Positions 37,796 through 46,146 of a stretch of 64,000 nucleotides of DNA are shown piece by piece. Origin of the DNA: Capnocytophaga gingivalis ATCC 33624 (lineage in GTDB: Bacteria; Bacteroidota; Bacteroidia; Flavobacteriales; Flavobacteriaceae); contig NZ_ACLQ01000021.1 in the NCBI RefSeq assembly GCF_000174755.1, positions 1-64,000 of the forward strand. The letters are read 5' to 3'. The position numbers were made by a program, and so were the translations under genes. Positions within the stretch are counted from its first letter, which is position 1. Each line of letters starts with the position of its first letter. The notes beneath the pieces were generated by a model. It had not been told where the DNA came from. It saw only the letters and a list, made by a program, of their open reading frames with translations, and did no database searches.

Positions 37796-38602
37796 TTATT
37801 TGAAGAAAGGAAGGGGAGTCTTGCCATCCCATTCGTAAGGCTCTTGTCCTTGTTGGAAGATACGTGCGGTAAGCTTTCCCTTGAGAGTGAGTTTGCCGTT
37901 TTCTATCACTAACCAACTACCTTCTCTTAGTCCTATGACAGGGGTATCATTGAGGATATGGAACTCATTGATACGTGTCTGTCGTGTTTCTCCTTTGTGC
38001 TTACTCTTAGGATCTGGATCCAAGTAATGTGGATTGATATTGAAAGGCACCACTCCTAAGGTCTTGAAGCTGGGCGGGTAGATGATAGGCATATCATTGG
38101 TTGTCTGCATACTTTGCCCTGCTATATTGGTACCTGCACTGGCTCCCATATAGGGGGTTCCTGCATTCACCGCTTCACGTAGGGGCTCCATTACCCCATT
38201 CTCATATAGCTGAGTAACCAAGAGGAAAGTATTCCCTCCCCCGGTGAAGATTGCTTTGGCCTGCTTCACTGCCTTAGCGGGGTTGGCAAAAGTGTGAATC
38301 CCCACTACTTTTTTCCCTATGGTAGCGAAAAAATCCTTCGCTTTTTGGGTATATTCATCGTGAGAGATACCACTGGGACGCGCATAAGGAATGAAGAGAA
38401 TTTCGTCCACTCCAGCGAAAAACACCTTGAGTTCTTCCTTGAGATAAGACAGATACGTACCTCCATAAATAGTTGAAGTACTGGCAAGTAGAATTTTTTT
38501 CATCTTTGCTTGTTCTTGAGAAGGTTTTGGGGCGCTCTGTCCCTGTCCATATACAAGGCCTGTTATGAGCAATGCCCAAAGAGTAATTAATATTTTTTTC
38601 AT
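37796..38602 (-). CDS. pepE: Exported peptidase E-like protein (family S51)
   Basis: A serine peptidase related to alpha-aspartyl dipeptidase. Unlike the cytoplasmic Salmonella enzyme it starts with a signal peptide (MKKILITLWALLITGLVYGQ), so a periplasmic location is expected. The nucleophile elbow is MGASAGTN with Ser155; Asp170 (TTND) and His192 (NPHYLD) follow at 15 and 22 residues, the same spacing as Ser120-Asp135-His157 of Salmonella PepE. At 268 residues it equals the family plus the leader. A near-consensus -7 element (38628-38635) precedes it. Substrate choice (Asp-X dipeptides) is inferred. Confidence 0.85.
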   Translation of the reverse strand: MKKILITLWALLITGLVYGQGQSAPKPSQEQAKMKKILLASTSTIYGGTYLSYLKEELKVFFAGVDEILFIPYARPSGISHDEYTQKAKDFFATIGKKVVGIHTFANPAKAVKQAKAIFTGGGNTFLLVTQLYENGVMEPLREAVNAGTPYMGASAGTNIAGQSMQTTNDMPIIYPPSFKTLGVVPFNINPHYLDPDPKSKHKGETRQTRINEFHILNDTPVIGLREGSWLVIENGKLTLKGKLTARIFQQGQEPYEWDGKTPLPFFK

Positions 38603-38671
38603 GTTTTTTAAATTTAGAATACTCCCCCAAAATTACGAATTTTACAGGAACTATCCTAATAAAAAAGATTT

Positions 38672-38891
38672 TTATGGCTTTGATAGTTCAAAAGCAATTT
38701 CCTCCAGATTCTTATCCCAGGTCACACGAGCTCCCATAAGCTTGCCCTTTTGAAAATAAAACTCAAACTGATCAACCTCATAGTAGCGATTCTTCTTTGT
38801 TTGTGGAATCCTGAGGTGATCCCCCTTGAGTGTCCAAGAGCGGGTATCCTTGCGGCGAGACACCTGTAATGAGTAGTAATAGTTTTTTCAT
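38672..38891 (-). pseudogene. Decayed lipoprotein or secreted-protein gene
   Basis: On the minus strand ATG at 38891 opens a signal-peptide-like start (MKKLLLLITG). The frame that continues sensibly is shifted by one base: VSRRKDTRSWTLKGDHLRI, then FEFYFQKGKLMGARVTWD and a stop at 38672. Only about 75 codons remain, so the piece looks like the two ends of a longer secreted protein with the middle lost and a frameshift at the join. It starts 6 bp after the stop of the 38897-39652 gene. The 63-residue frame might instead be expressed from GTG 38863. Confidence 0.45.
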
Positions 38892-38896
38892 ATTTT

Positions 38897-39652
38897 TTAA
38901 TCCTTATAAGCATCGGGATACTTCTTTTTAATCTCTTGGATATATTCGTCCCAACCATATTTATAATACTCAGGGGCAGGGGAAAATTCTCCTGCACCCA
39001 TATCCAAATCTCCTGCACAGGGAACATGATAATGCCCCCAACTCACTTGCTGAGACTTATGTGTTTGCTTGCTGGTCCAAGTCCCTATATAGGCATTATT
39101 CAAGTAAGGGTCTGCCATAAGATAGCCATCATTATATTCTATCTTTCCCTTTTTGGAGAGAAACCACCATAAGAGCACTTTACCCTTGAATACCCCAGTG
39201 GCTGGGAGGTCTTCATATTCGTCCAAAATGAAATCGCCCACGGCCACTCCTTCTTCCTGTACACCACTATTTTCTGTGTAGAGATCATTTGTGGTATCTT
39301 CTGGTTTGCCTGAGATAAGTTGGGTAAGGGTTATACTCCCCTTGAATTGTCTGACATTCTTCCCTACTCGTGTCCTCCCCGCTATTTCATACATCAAAGG
39401 ATTCTGAGGATTGCGCTTAACAGAAGAAATCAAGACCACTAAGCGTTTTTTATGAACCCCTATAGCCCCTAAATAATCTGTACTTTGGTTGAGAATAACC
39501 GAAGAGAAGTCCGCCTTCTGAATATCTATCTTGGAAGGATAGGTTTTGTCATAGAAGAGGGTCATTTTGTTTAATACATCCTTATAGGTACAAGGCTGTG
39601 CCATAGCTGAAGAGAACAAACCGAATAGCAGAATAAAAGTCTCTTTTTTCAT
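38897..39652 (-). CDS. Secreted protein of unknown function
   Basis: A 251-residue exported protein with signal peptide MKKETFILLFGLFSSAMAQ. Two Cys are present in the mature part, near the N-terminus (QPCTYKDV) and the C-terminus (HVPCAGDLDMGAGEFSP), which may pair. The body is mixed beta with many Lys and Tyr. I do not recognise a family. It begins just after the tpiA terminator, with no clear promoter, and is followed by a gene remnant. Confidence 0.6.
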   Translation of the reverse strand: MKKETFILLFGLFSSAMAQPCTYKDVLNKMTLFYDKTYPSKIDIQKADFSSVILNQSTDYLGAIGVHKKRLVVLISSVKRNPQNPLMYEIAGRTRVGKNVRQFKGSITLTQLISGKPEDTTNDLYTENSGVQEEGVAVGDFILDEYEDLPATGVFKGKVLLWWFLSKKGKIEYNDGYLMADPYLNNAYIGTWTSKQTHKSQQVSWGHYHVPCAGDLDMGAGEFSPAPEYYKYGWDEYIQEIKKKYPDAYKD

Positions 39653-39670
39653 ATCTATAAGTTTAAAAAA

Positions 39671-39692
39671 GGGATAGAGTCTCCCCTATCCC
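39671..39692 (-). terminator. Terminator of tpiA
   Basis: On the minus strand GGGATAG and CTATCCC form a stem with an 8-nt loop, followed by TTTTTT. It starts 20 bp after the tpiA stop. Confidence 0.85.
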
Positions 39693-39712
39693 TCTTAGTA
39701 AATATTTTTAAC

Positions 39713-40465
39713 TTATTTCATCGCCTGAATAATGGAGATAAAATCATCTGCCACAAGGGCAGCTCCTCCTATGAGGCCTCCATCTACATCAGGATTAGCA
39801 AAAAGAGAAGTCGCATTCTTGGCATTACAGCTACCACCATATAGAATAGTGAGATTATCGGCCACTTCCTTGCCATACTTATCCGCTACAGTCTTGCGGA
39901 TAAAAGCGTGTATCTCTTGCGCCTGCTCAGGAGTAGCTGTCTCACCCGTACCAATAGCCCATACTGGTTCGTAAGCAAGTACAATATGCTTCCAAGCATC
40001 CTTAGGTAAGTGGAAAAGAGCTTTTTCTATTTGGCGCTGCACCACTTCAAAGTGTTTCTCGGCCTTACGCTCGGCAAGTTTCTCCCCTATACAGAAGATG
40101 ATACGAAACTGATGAGCAAGGGCAGTATCGACCTTTTTAGCGAGACTTTCGTCCGTTTCATTAAAGTATTCACGACGTTCGGAGTGTCCTAAGATAGTGG
40201 TTCTAACTCCTATAGCCTCAAGCATAGAAGCAGATACTTCTCCAGTGAAAGCCCCCTTTTCAGCAAAGTGCATATTCTGTGCAGCTACGACAATAGGACT
40301 TCCTTTTGTTTTTTCCACTGCTAAAGCCAGATTCACAAAAGATGGAGCTATAATCACCTCTGCCTTAGTTTGTGGGAGCTTCTGTAGCAAAGCGGCAATG
40401 AGCTCTGCGGATTGCCCCGCATCATTGTTCATTTTCCAGTTTCCTGCAATTATTTTTTTTCTCAT
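39713..40465 (-). CDS. tpiA: Triosephosphate isomerase
   Basis: The glycolytic enzyme that interconverts dihydroxyacetone phosphate and glyceraldehyde 3-phosphate. The 250-residue TIM barrel has Asn9-Lys11 in GNWKMN, the catalytic His94 in ILGHSERR, Glu166 in LAYEPVWAIGTG and the phosphate loop YGGSCNAKN. Length and motif order are normal. A TATCTTTA element, one change from consensus, lies at about 40512-40519. The gene has its own terminator. Confidence 0.98.
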   Translation of the reverse strand: MRKKIIAGNWKMNNDAGQSAELIAALLQKLPQTKAEVIIAPSFVNLALAVEKTKGSPIVVAAQNMHFAEKGAFTGEVSASMLEAIGVRTTILGHSERREYFNETDESLAKKVDTALAHQFRIIFCIGEKLAERKAEKHFEVVQRQIEKALFHLPKDAWKHIVLAYEPVWAIGTGETATPEQAQEIHAFIRKTVADKYGKEVADNLTILYGGSCNAKNATSLFANPDVDGGLIGGAALVADDFISIIQAMK

Positions 40466-40545
40466 AAGTCTGTTATTTTGATTAAGTAATAGATCTTTTC
40501 TAATTCAGGTGTAAAGATACTACTTTCCCTTGAGAAATGCAAGTT

Positions 40546-42312
40546 TTATTTCACTCCATGCATAAGTTTTTTGATCATAGGGTGCAGAAGAATTACTAAT
40601 ATTCCTGCTCCTGCGGCTATGACTGCAAAAATAAGGAAGAAAGTACTTAATCCATAGTTTTGCTTGACATACTCTATCTGTCCACCTAAGGTTGCAGCTA
40701 TCTTTTGAGCAATAGCAATTCCTAAGTACCACATACCGAACATGAAGGCAAGCATTCTGGCTGGTACTAACTTGGAAACATAGGAAAGTCCCACAGGAGA
40801 GATGAATAATTCCCCTAAAGTATGGAATAGATAGGTAAGGATAAGGAATATTACAGAGATCTTCGCTCCTTCGCCCAAACCTGTAGCGCCTAACCATATA
40901 GCAATATATCCAATGGCCACGAAGAACAATCCAAAGCCATACTTGTAGGCTGCTGGAGGATTGAATTTAGATTCCCATATCTTCGATACAGAGGAAGCTA
41001 AGGTAATGACAAAGAAGGGGTTAAGCACAGAGAACCACGATACAGAGATTTCGGATTCTGTCTTAGCAAATTCACTCTTGAGCATATACACTACCACTAC
41101 CCAGATGAGAGAAAAACATAATAGGAGAATCATATTGGTAATTGGGATATGTTTCCAAGTGGCTATTGCAAGCCTTATAAGCACATAGAAGATAATGATC
41201 AAGGGCACCACCACAATAAGGCTGTTAATGATATTGAAGATAAACAATCCATTGCCTGTAAGACTTCTATCCACATGATCACGAGCAATAATAATCAATG
41301 AAGAAGGTGCTTGATCGAAGGTTATATAAAAGAACATGATAAAGATTGCCAAGCTCACCACTGCCAACATACGGCTACGCACTACCCCTTCATAGCGCAT
41401 GATACGGGAGAAGAGTACATAGATAAAGAGTACTAAGGTAATGATGATAAAGAGCGTTTGTCCTCTCATAAGGGAGCTATTCGCCCAAGCAAAGACATCA
41501 TACATGCCATTCTTGGACAATGGATCATTGAAAGCATAAGTGAGTCCCAGAAGGGTTACTATCGTAATGAGGATTGTATCGGTAAAGGTAAAAGGATTAC
41601 GCTTATCCGTATCTTCTTTTTTGACTTCTGTGACTTGTTTTTCCTCTTTTTGTTGAGGAAGCGATTGCTTAAGTACCCCTAAATCTCCCATAAGGTTCTT
41701 TGCGAAAACAAATTGGATTGTTCCCAATGCCATAAAGATACCTGCCAGTCCGAAGCCCCAACTCCAGCCATGAGTCATCGCTAAGTACCCACAGAGCATG
41801 GTACCGAAGAAAGAGCCTGAATTGACCCCCATATAGAAAATGGTATAAGCACTATCCTTCTTATCAGCATGCTCCTTGAACATTTCCGAGAGGATAGAAG
41901 GGACATTAGGCTTGAAGAATCCTACTCCTATCACTAAGCAAGTAAGCCCTATGTAGAACATCACAGGGATAGATAGGAAGAGACAGAGCTGTCCTATAGT
42001 CATGATCACCGCTCCGGTAATCACAGCATTGCGCGCCCCGAGGTACTTATCGGCAATGATACCCCCCAAGACAGGAGTTAGGTATAGGAGCATGGCATAC
42101 GTTCCATAGAGCGAAGCCGCTTGCTCAGCGGTCCAGCCCCAACCTCCCTTAGGATCCCCCAAGAGGATCTCAGCGGTTAGAAATTGTACCAAAAGGACAC
42201 GCATTCCATAGAAGGAAAAGCGTTCCCACATCTCAGTGAAGAACAAAAAGAAAAGTCCCGAGGGCTGCCCCAGTACTTTTGTGTCGAAATAATGTTTCTT
42301 TTGCTGTTCCAT
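40546..42312 (-). CDS. POT family proton-coupled peptide transporter
   Basis: An inner-membrane importer of di- and tripeptides driven by protons. It has 588 residues with about 14 predicted helices. The family signature is the TEMWERFSFYG motif in helix 1 (ExxERFxYYG); FFKPNVPSILSEMF and FYMGVNSGSFFGT match the second PTR2 signature. A long cytoplasmic loop rich in Lys/Glu lies near residues 215-240. A peptide importer fits an organism that also exports several peptidases, two of which are encoded in this window. Confidence 0.93.
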   Translation of the reverse strand: MEQQKKHYFDTKVLGQPSGLFFLFFTEMWERFSFYGMRVLLVQFLTAEILLGDPKGGWGWTAEQAASLYGTYAMLLYLTPVLGGIIADKYLGARNAVITGAVIMTIGQLCLFLSIPVMFYIGLTCLVIGVGFFKPNVPSILSEMFKEHADKKDSAYTIFYMGVNSGSFFGTMLCGYLAMTHGWSWGFGLAGIFMALGTIQFVFAKNLMGDLGVLKQSLPQQKEEKQVTEVKKEDTDKRNPFTFTDTILITIVTLLGLTYAFNDPLSKNGMYDVFAWANSSLMRGQTLFIIITLVLFIYVLFSRIMRYEGVVRSRMLAVVSLAIFIMFFYITFDQAPSSLIIIARDHVDRSLTGNGLFIFNIINSLIVVVPLIIIFYVLIRLAIATWKHIPITNMILLLCFSLIWVVVVYMLKSEFAKTESEISVSWFSVLNPFFVITLASSVSKIWESKFNPPAAYKYGFGLFFVAIGYIAIWLGATGLGEGAKISVIFLILTYLFHTLGELFISPVGLSYVSKLVPARMLAFMFGMWYLGIAIAQKIAATLGGQIEYVKQNYGLSTFFLIFAVIAAGAGILVILLHPMIKKLMHGVK

Positions 42313-42546
42313 AGTATTTATAATGATTTTTTGTGTTTCCTATACCGATATTATTTCTATAAAGAGCTGTTAATTAATACATTGGTTATAAAAAAAGCTT
42401 CTTTGAAAACGGCTATAAAAATAGGTTTTTTTTCTGAAATTACCTAATTTTTTTTATTTTTCATATCATTTTTTCTACACATCTCCTTGAAGAGCTATAA
42501 CAGAGAATATAATATAAGCCCAAAGAAGTATTTATAGAATAAATCA

Positions 42547-42576
42547 TTGAACATTACTCATTATTTTGTATCTTTG
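42547..42576 (+). promoter_or_regulatory. Promoter of the CapA-gcvH unit
   Basis: TTG (42547-42549) and TATCTTTG (42569-42576) are 19 bp apart; the start codon is 30 bp downstream. Confidence 0.75.
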
Positions 42577-42606
42577 CCCTTTGTTTGTTAACCTTGTTTT
42601 TCCACT

Positions 42607-43704
42607 ATGAAAAAAGGACTCCTATTCTGCTTTTTACTTATCAGCTTCTATAGCTTGGGACAAGTCTCCATAAACAAGGAAAAGGACACCCTTTCCTTAC
42701 TTTTTGCTGGAGATATCATGGGACACTCCCCACAGATCACATCTGCCTATAATAAGACAACACAACGATATGAATATGAGCCTGTCTTTGCTAAAGTAGC
42801 CCCTATCTTCAGGAAAAATGACTATGTAATAGCCAACCTAGAGGTAACCCTCGGTGGGAAGCCTTATACGGGATATCCAACCTTCTCCTCGCCTAATGCC
42901 CTAGCAGCAGCTTGCTATAAGAGTGGTATCAATGTGATGGTAACGGCGAACAACCATTCCTGCGACCGTGGAAAAAAGGGAATCACCAACACACTATATC
43001 AGTTGGATTCTTTGGGAATAAAGCATACAGGCACCTTCTATGACCTAATAGACAGGGCTCGTAGGAACCTACTTGTGCTGAGGAAAAACAATATCCGTGT
43101 AGGAATCCTTAACTATACTTATGGTACCAATGGCCTACCTATCCCTGAACCTACCCTAGTGAATCTACTTGATACCCTCCAGATAAAAAAAGACCTACAA
43201 AGCGCCCACGCCCACAAGCTTGACAAACTCATTGCAGTAGTACATTGGGGAGTAGAATATGCTACCAAACCCAACCAAGCTCAAAAAGACATGGCCAATT
43301 TCCTCCTGAGAAATGGAGTGGATGCTATCATAGGGGGGCACCCACATGTACTCCAACCTATGGAGAAAAATACTAATGACCAATTTGTTGCCTATTCCTT
43401 GGGCAACTTTATCTCCAACCAGCGCAAGCGCCATACCGATGGCGGCCTGATGGTTAAGCTCTCTTTTGTCAAAAATAAAGAAGGAAAGACGAAATTTCTG
43501 ATTCCTCAGTACTACCTCACTTGGGTACATATATATCAACAAGAGGGGAAAAACCACTATGAGATACTCCCTTGCGCACAAGTAGAAAAGGAGAATTTCG
43601 AAGGACTGGACAAAGAGAGTATTAAGCAGATAAAACTCTTTATAGAAGACTCTCGCAAGCTTTTCCTTGAGAATAATATAGGATATATAGTTGAGAAAAA
43701 ATAG
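42607..43704 (+). CDS. CapA family metallophosphatase-like exported protein
   Basis: A 365-residue protein with signal peptide MKKGLLFCFLLISFYSLG. The PGA_cap domain fills about 27-290, with the metal-site motifs LFAGDIMGH, VIANLEVTLGG, TANNHSCDRG, VVHWGVEY and IIGGHPHVLQP, and YSLGNFISNQ at its end. In Bacillus CapA takes part in poly-gamma-glutamate capsule formation, but no capB or capC is here. The many Bacteroidetes homologues have no known role, so function is left open. It is followed 20 bp later by gcvH. Confidence 0.88.
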   Translation: MKKGLLFCFLLISFYSLGQVSINKEKDTLSLLFAGDIMGHSPQITSAYNKTTQRYEYEPVFAKVAPIFRKNDYVIANLEVTLGGKPYTGYPTFSSPNALAAACYKSGINVMVTANNHSCDRGKKGITNTLYQLDSLGIKHTGTFYDLIDRARRNLLVLRKNNIRVGILNYTYGTNGLPIPEPTLVNLLDTLQIKKDLQSAHAHKLDKLIAVVHWGVEYATKPNQAQKDMANFLLRNGVDAIIGGHPHVLQPMEKNTNDQFVAYSLGNFISNQRKRHTDGGLMVKLSFVKNKEGKTKFLIPQYYLTWVHIYQQEGKNHYEILPCAQVEKENFEGLDKESIKQIKLFIEDSRKLFLENNIGYIVEKK

Positions 43705-43724
43705 AAAATTAAAGAAATAAAGAA

Positions 43725-44102
43725 ATGAACCTACCAGAAGAACTCCGTTATACCGCAGAGCACCTTTGGGTAAGAGCCGAAGGGGACTTATTCTATGCAG
43801 GAATTACCGATTTTGCACAGCAACAACTCAGTGATATTGTATACGTAGAAGTAGAAACCGAAGGTGAAACCCTTGGCAAAGACCAAGTATTTGGTACTAT
43901 AGAAGCCGTAAAGACACTCTCAGACCTCTTCATGCCTCTCTCAGGAGAGATTATCGCCTTCAACAAAGAGCTTGTACGTAAGCCTGAACAGATTAACAAA
44001 ACTCCCTATGAGTCTTGGATTATCCAAATAAAACCTACTGCTCTCACTGAGTTAGAAGAATTACTATCTGCTGAAGAATATGCATCAATGATTAATGATT
44101 AA
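43725..44102 (+). CDS. gcvH: Glycine cleavage system H protein
   Basis: The lipoyl carrier of the glycine cleavage complex, 125 residues. The lipoylation site is Lys63 in IEAVKTLSDL; LRYTAEHLWVR and the GITDFAQQQLSDIVYVE segment are typical. The C-terminus ends with S-M-I-N-D-stop, codons that are already part of the ATTAATGATTAATGA repeat. No other gcv gene is in the window. Confidence 0.97.
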   Translation: MNLPEELRYTAEHLWVRAEGDLFYAGITDFAQQQLSDIVYVEVETEGETLGKDQVFGTIEAVKTLSDLFMPLSGEIIAFNKELVRKPEQINKTPYESWIIQIKPTALTELEELLSAEEYASMIND

Positions 44103-44147
44103 TGAGCAATGAGTTCAATAGCATTGACATTAATCATTAATCATTGA
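44085..44147. repeat. 20-bp perfect inverted repeat between gcvH and the MlaF-like gene
   Basis: TCAATGATTAATGATTAATG (44085-44104) recurs in exact inverted form at 44128-44147, and both convergent genes end inside or next to it. It probably acts as a terminator-like hairpin and is a member of the ATTAATGAT family. Confidence 0.75.
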
Positions 44148-44150
44148 TCA

Positions 44151-44915
44151 CTAATCATTATTCAAGTACATCTGTCGTACTTTCTTAAAGAGTTCAGAGG
44201 AGTAAACAAAGTCAGTAACCGCCTCGTTATTCGTTTTGAAGATAGTATCCTTGCTACCTTCCCATTCTTTGTACCCATTCTTGAGGAAGATAATCTGTTC
44301 CCCTATCTCCATGACAGAGTTCATATCGTGGGTATTGATAATGGTGGTGATGTTAAACTCTTCTGTTACGGTATGAATTAGATTATCTATAACAATAGAC
44401 GTTTTAGGATCCAGCCCTGAGTTAGGCTCATCACAGAAGAGGTACTTGGGCGAGTTCACCACTGCACGAGCAATAGCCACACGCTTTTGCATCCCCCCCG
44501 ATATCTCGGCAGGTTTCTTATGATGGGCATTGACCAGATTCACCTTTTCCAAGACAAAATCCACCCTATCCTTCATCTCGGCAGGGGTCAGAGAAGAAAA
44601 CATCTGCAGCGGGAACATCACATTCTCCTCCACCGTCATGGAATCAAAAAGCGCACTCCCTTGGAAGACCATTCCCATCTCTTGGCGCAACTTACGACGT
44701 TGTTCCTTATTCATATCGGCATACTTGACCCCATCATAGATAATGTTGCCACTATCAGGAATATGCAATCCCAAGAGTGTCTTTAGGAAAACGGTCTTTC
44801 CAGAACCACTCTGCCCTATGATAAGGTTTGTCTTTCCCTTGTGAAAAGTTGCCGAGATTCCTTTAAGAATCTCTACCCCGTCAAAGGATTTTTTTATATC
44901 TTGTACTTCAATCAT
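44151..44915 (-). CDS. MlaF-like ABC transporter ATP-binding protein
   Basis: The ATPase of a lipid-type ABC transporter, 254 residues. Walker A is IGQSGSGKT, the signature is ISGGMQKRVAIARA and Walker B is YLFCDEPNSGLDP, the last two close to MlaF. It starts at the base after the permease stop, so the two are coupled. No MlaD (MCE) gene follows in the window. The C-terminal codons (Y-L-N-N-D-stop) abut the repeat at 44085-44147. Confidence 0.9.
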   Translation of the reverse strand: MIEVQDIKKSFDGVEILKGISATFHKGKTNLIIGQSGSGKTVFLKTLLGLHIPDSGNIIYDGVKYADMNKEQRRKLRQEMGMVFQGSALFDSMTVEENVMFPLQMFSSLTPAEMKDRVDFVLEKVNLVNAHHKKPAEISGGMQKRVAIARAVVNSPKYLFCDEPNSGLDPKTSIVIDNLIHTVTEEFNITTIINTHDMNSVMEIGEQIIFLKNGYKEWEGSKDTIFKTNNEAVTDFVYSSELFKKVRQMYLNND

Positions 44916-45653
44916 TTACGTAAGGAGAATTTGAGTAATAATAAAATCAATAATAATAATTGCCACACTTGTCCATACGAAGGAGATGGTACTAGCCTTT
45001 CCTACGTCCAAGGCGCCCCCCTTCATATAATAGCCGTGATATGCCGGAATAGTCGCCAGCACAAAGGCAAAAATAACACTCTTAATAAGTGCATAGGTGA
45101 TATCGAAAGCGCGGAACTGTAACTTCAAACCTTCCAGGAACTCTGCCGAGGTAGCATAGTGCCCTACAGTAGCCGCAATATACCCCCCATAGATACCCAA
45201 AGCCATCGCCATAGTAATGGCAAAAGGATACAAAAGCAAGGCAATAATCTTAGGAAAGATAAGGTAATTAAGAGAATTGACCCCCATGATATCCAAGGCA
45301 TCTATCTGTTCGGTAACACGCATAGTCCCAATACTTGAAGTGATAAAGGAACCCACCTTCCCCGCTACTATGATAGAGGTAAAGGTAGGAGCAAACTCCA
45401 GTACAATGGTCTGACGGGTGGCAAAGCCAATAAGACTCTTAGGTATAAGAGGGTTATCTATGTTCAGTGCCATCTGTATGGCAATTACCGCCCCGACAAA
45501 GAGCGAGATAAAAGCAATAATCCCCAACGATCCATACATAAGGTCATCTATCTCCTTCATTATAAGCCTTTTCATCATAGCCCATTTGGTGCGTTTGCGG
45601 AATATCTCGTATAACATCAGGAAATACCTCCCGATAGCTTCTAAATGTTTCAT
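44916..45653 (-). CDS. MlaE-like ABC transporter permease
   Basis: The membrane subunit of an MlaFE-type transporter that moves phospholipids between membranes. It has 245 residues from the start at 45653 (MKHLEAIGRYFLML). The MlaE signatures are AVIAIQMALN and the VGSFITSSIGTMRVTEQIDALDIMG region, with five or so helices. A longer frame starts at 45674, but the -7 element (45672-45679) overlaps it, so the shorter start is chosen. Confidence 0.9.
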   Translation of the reverse strand: MKHLEAIGRYFLMLYEIFRKRTKWAMMKRLIMKEIDDLMYGSLGIIAFISLFVGAVIAIQMALNIDNPLIPKSLIGFATRQTIVLEFAPTFTSIIVAGKVGSFITSSIGTMRVTEQIDALDIMGVNSLNYLIFPKIIALLLYPFAITMAMALGIYGGYIAATVGHYATSAEFLEGLKLQFRAFDITYALIKSVIFAFVLATIPAYHGYYMKGGALDVGKASTISFVWTSVAIIIIDFIITQILLT

Positions 45654-45671
45654 TGTGATGATTTGAGAGGG

Positions 45672-45679
45672 CAAAGATA
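45672..45679 (-). promoter_or_regulatory. -7 element of the MlaE/MlaF-like operon
   Basis: TATCTTTG on the minus strand, 18 bp before the preferred start; no TTG at the usual distance. Confidence 0.55.
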
Positions 45680-46146
45680 CAAAAAAAGTAAAAGGTAAAA
45701 AGTAAAAAATAAAAAACTAACAATTGACAGAAAGTAAAAGCCTTGCCACTACCGACTTTCTGCTCTTTTCTGATTGGAAATTAGCTTGTTAAAATAGAGT
45801 TAAATTATTAATTGTATAGGCATAGAATAGATTATGTCTATAGACAATAAACGATATTTGTAAAACATCTATAATATTCATTGTGAGTAAATTAATATAC
45901 TTTTGTATTTGTTGAATACATTTTTGTGTTTTTTATGTTTTAATTAAAATTTGAAGTTAAAAAAAGTTAATTGAATAATATTAATTTGTTTTATTAATAA
46001 TTAACATTGTATTTTGTTTAGTTTTGAAGTAAAATCTACGATATTTTACTTAATAAAGAGAAAAAGGTGAATAAATTCATAAAAAGATTGTTTTTATCAG
46101 ATTTTTTTATGAATATTTGCAAAACTAATTGCTTAAACGTATTAAG
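45675..46146. other. Long AT-rich leader region of the SusC operon
   Basis: No gene is visible. Features seen: a nearly perfect inverted repeat TATAGGCATA / TATGTCTATA (45815-45842); a TACTTTTG -7-like element (45898-45905) without a good TTG; an AGTAAAAT/ATTTTACT hairpin (46028-46050); and a larger inverted repeat, AATTCATAAAAA against TTTTTATGAATA (about 46074-46114), close to the start. An AATATTTG with TTG 21 bp upstream (46088-46119) is a second promoter candidate. Confidence 0.5.
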
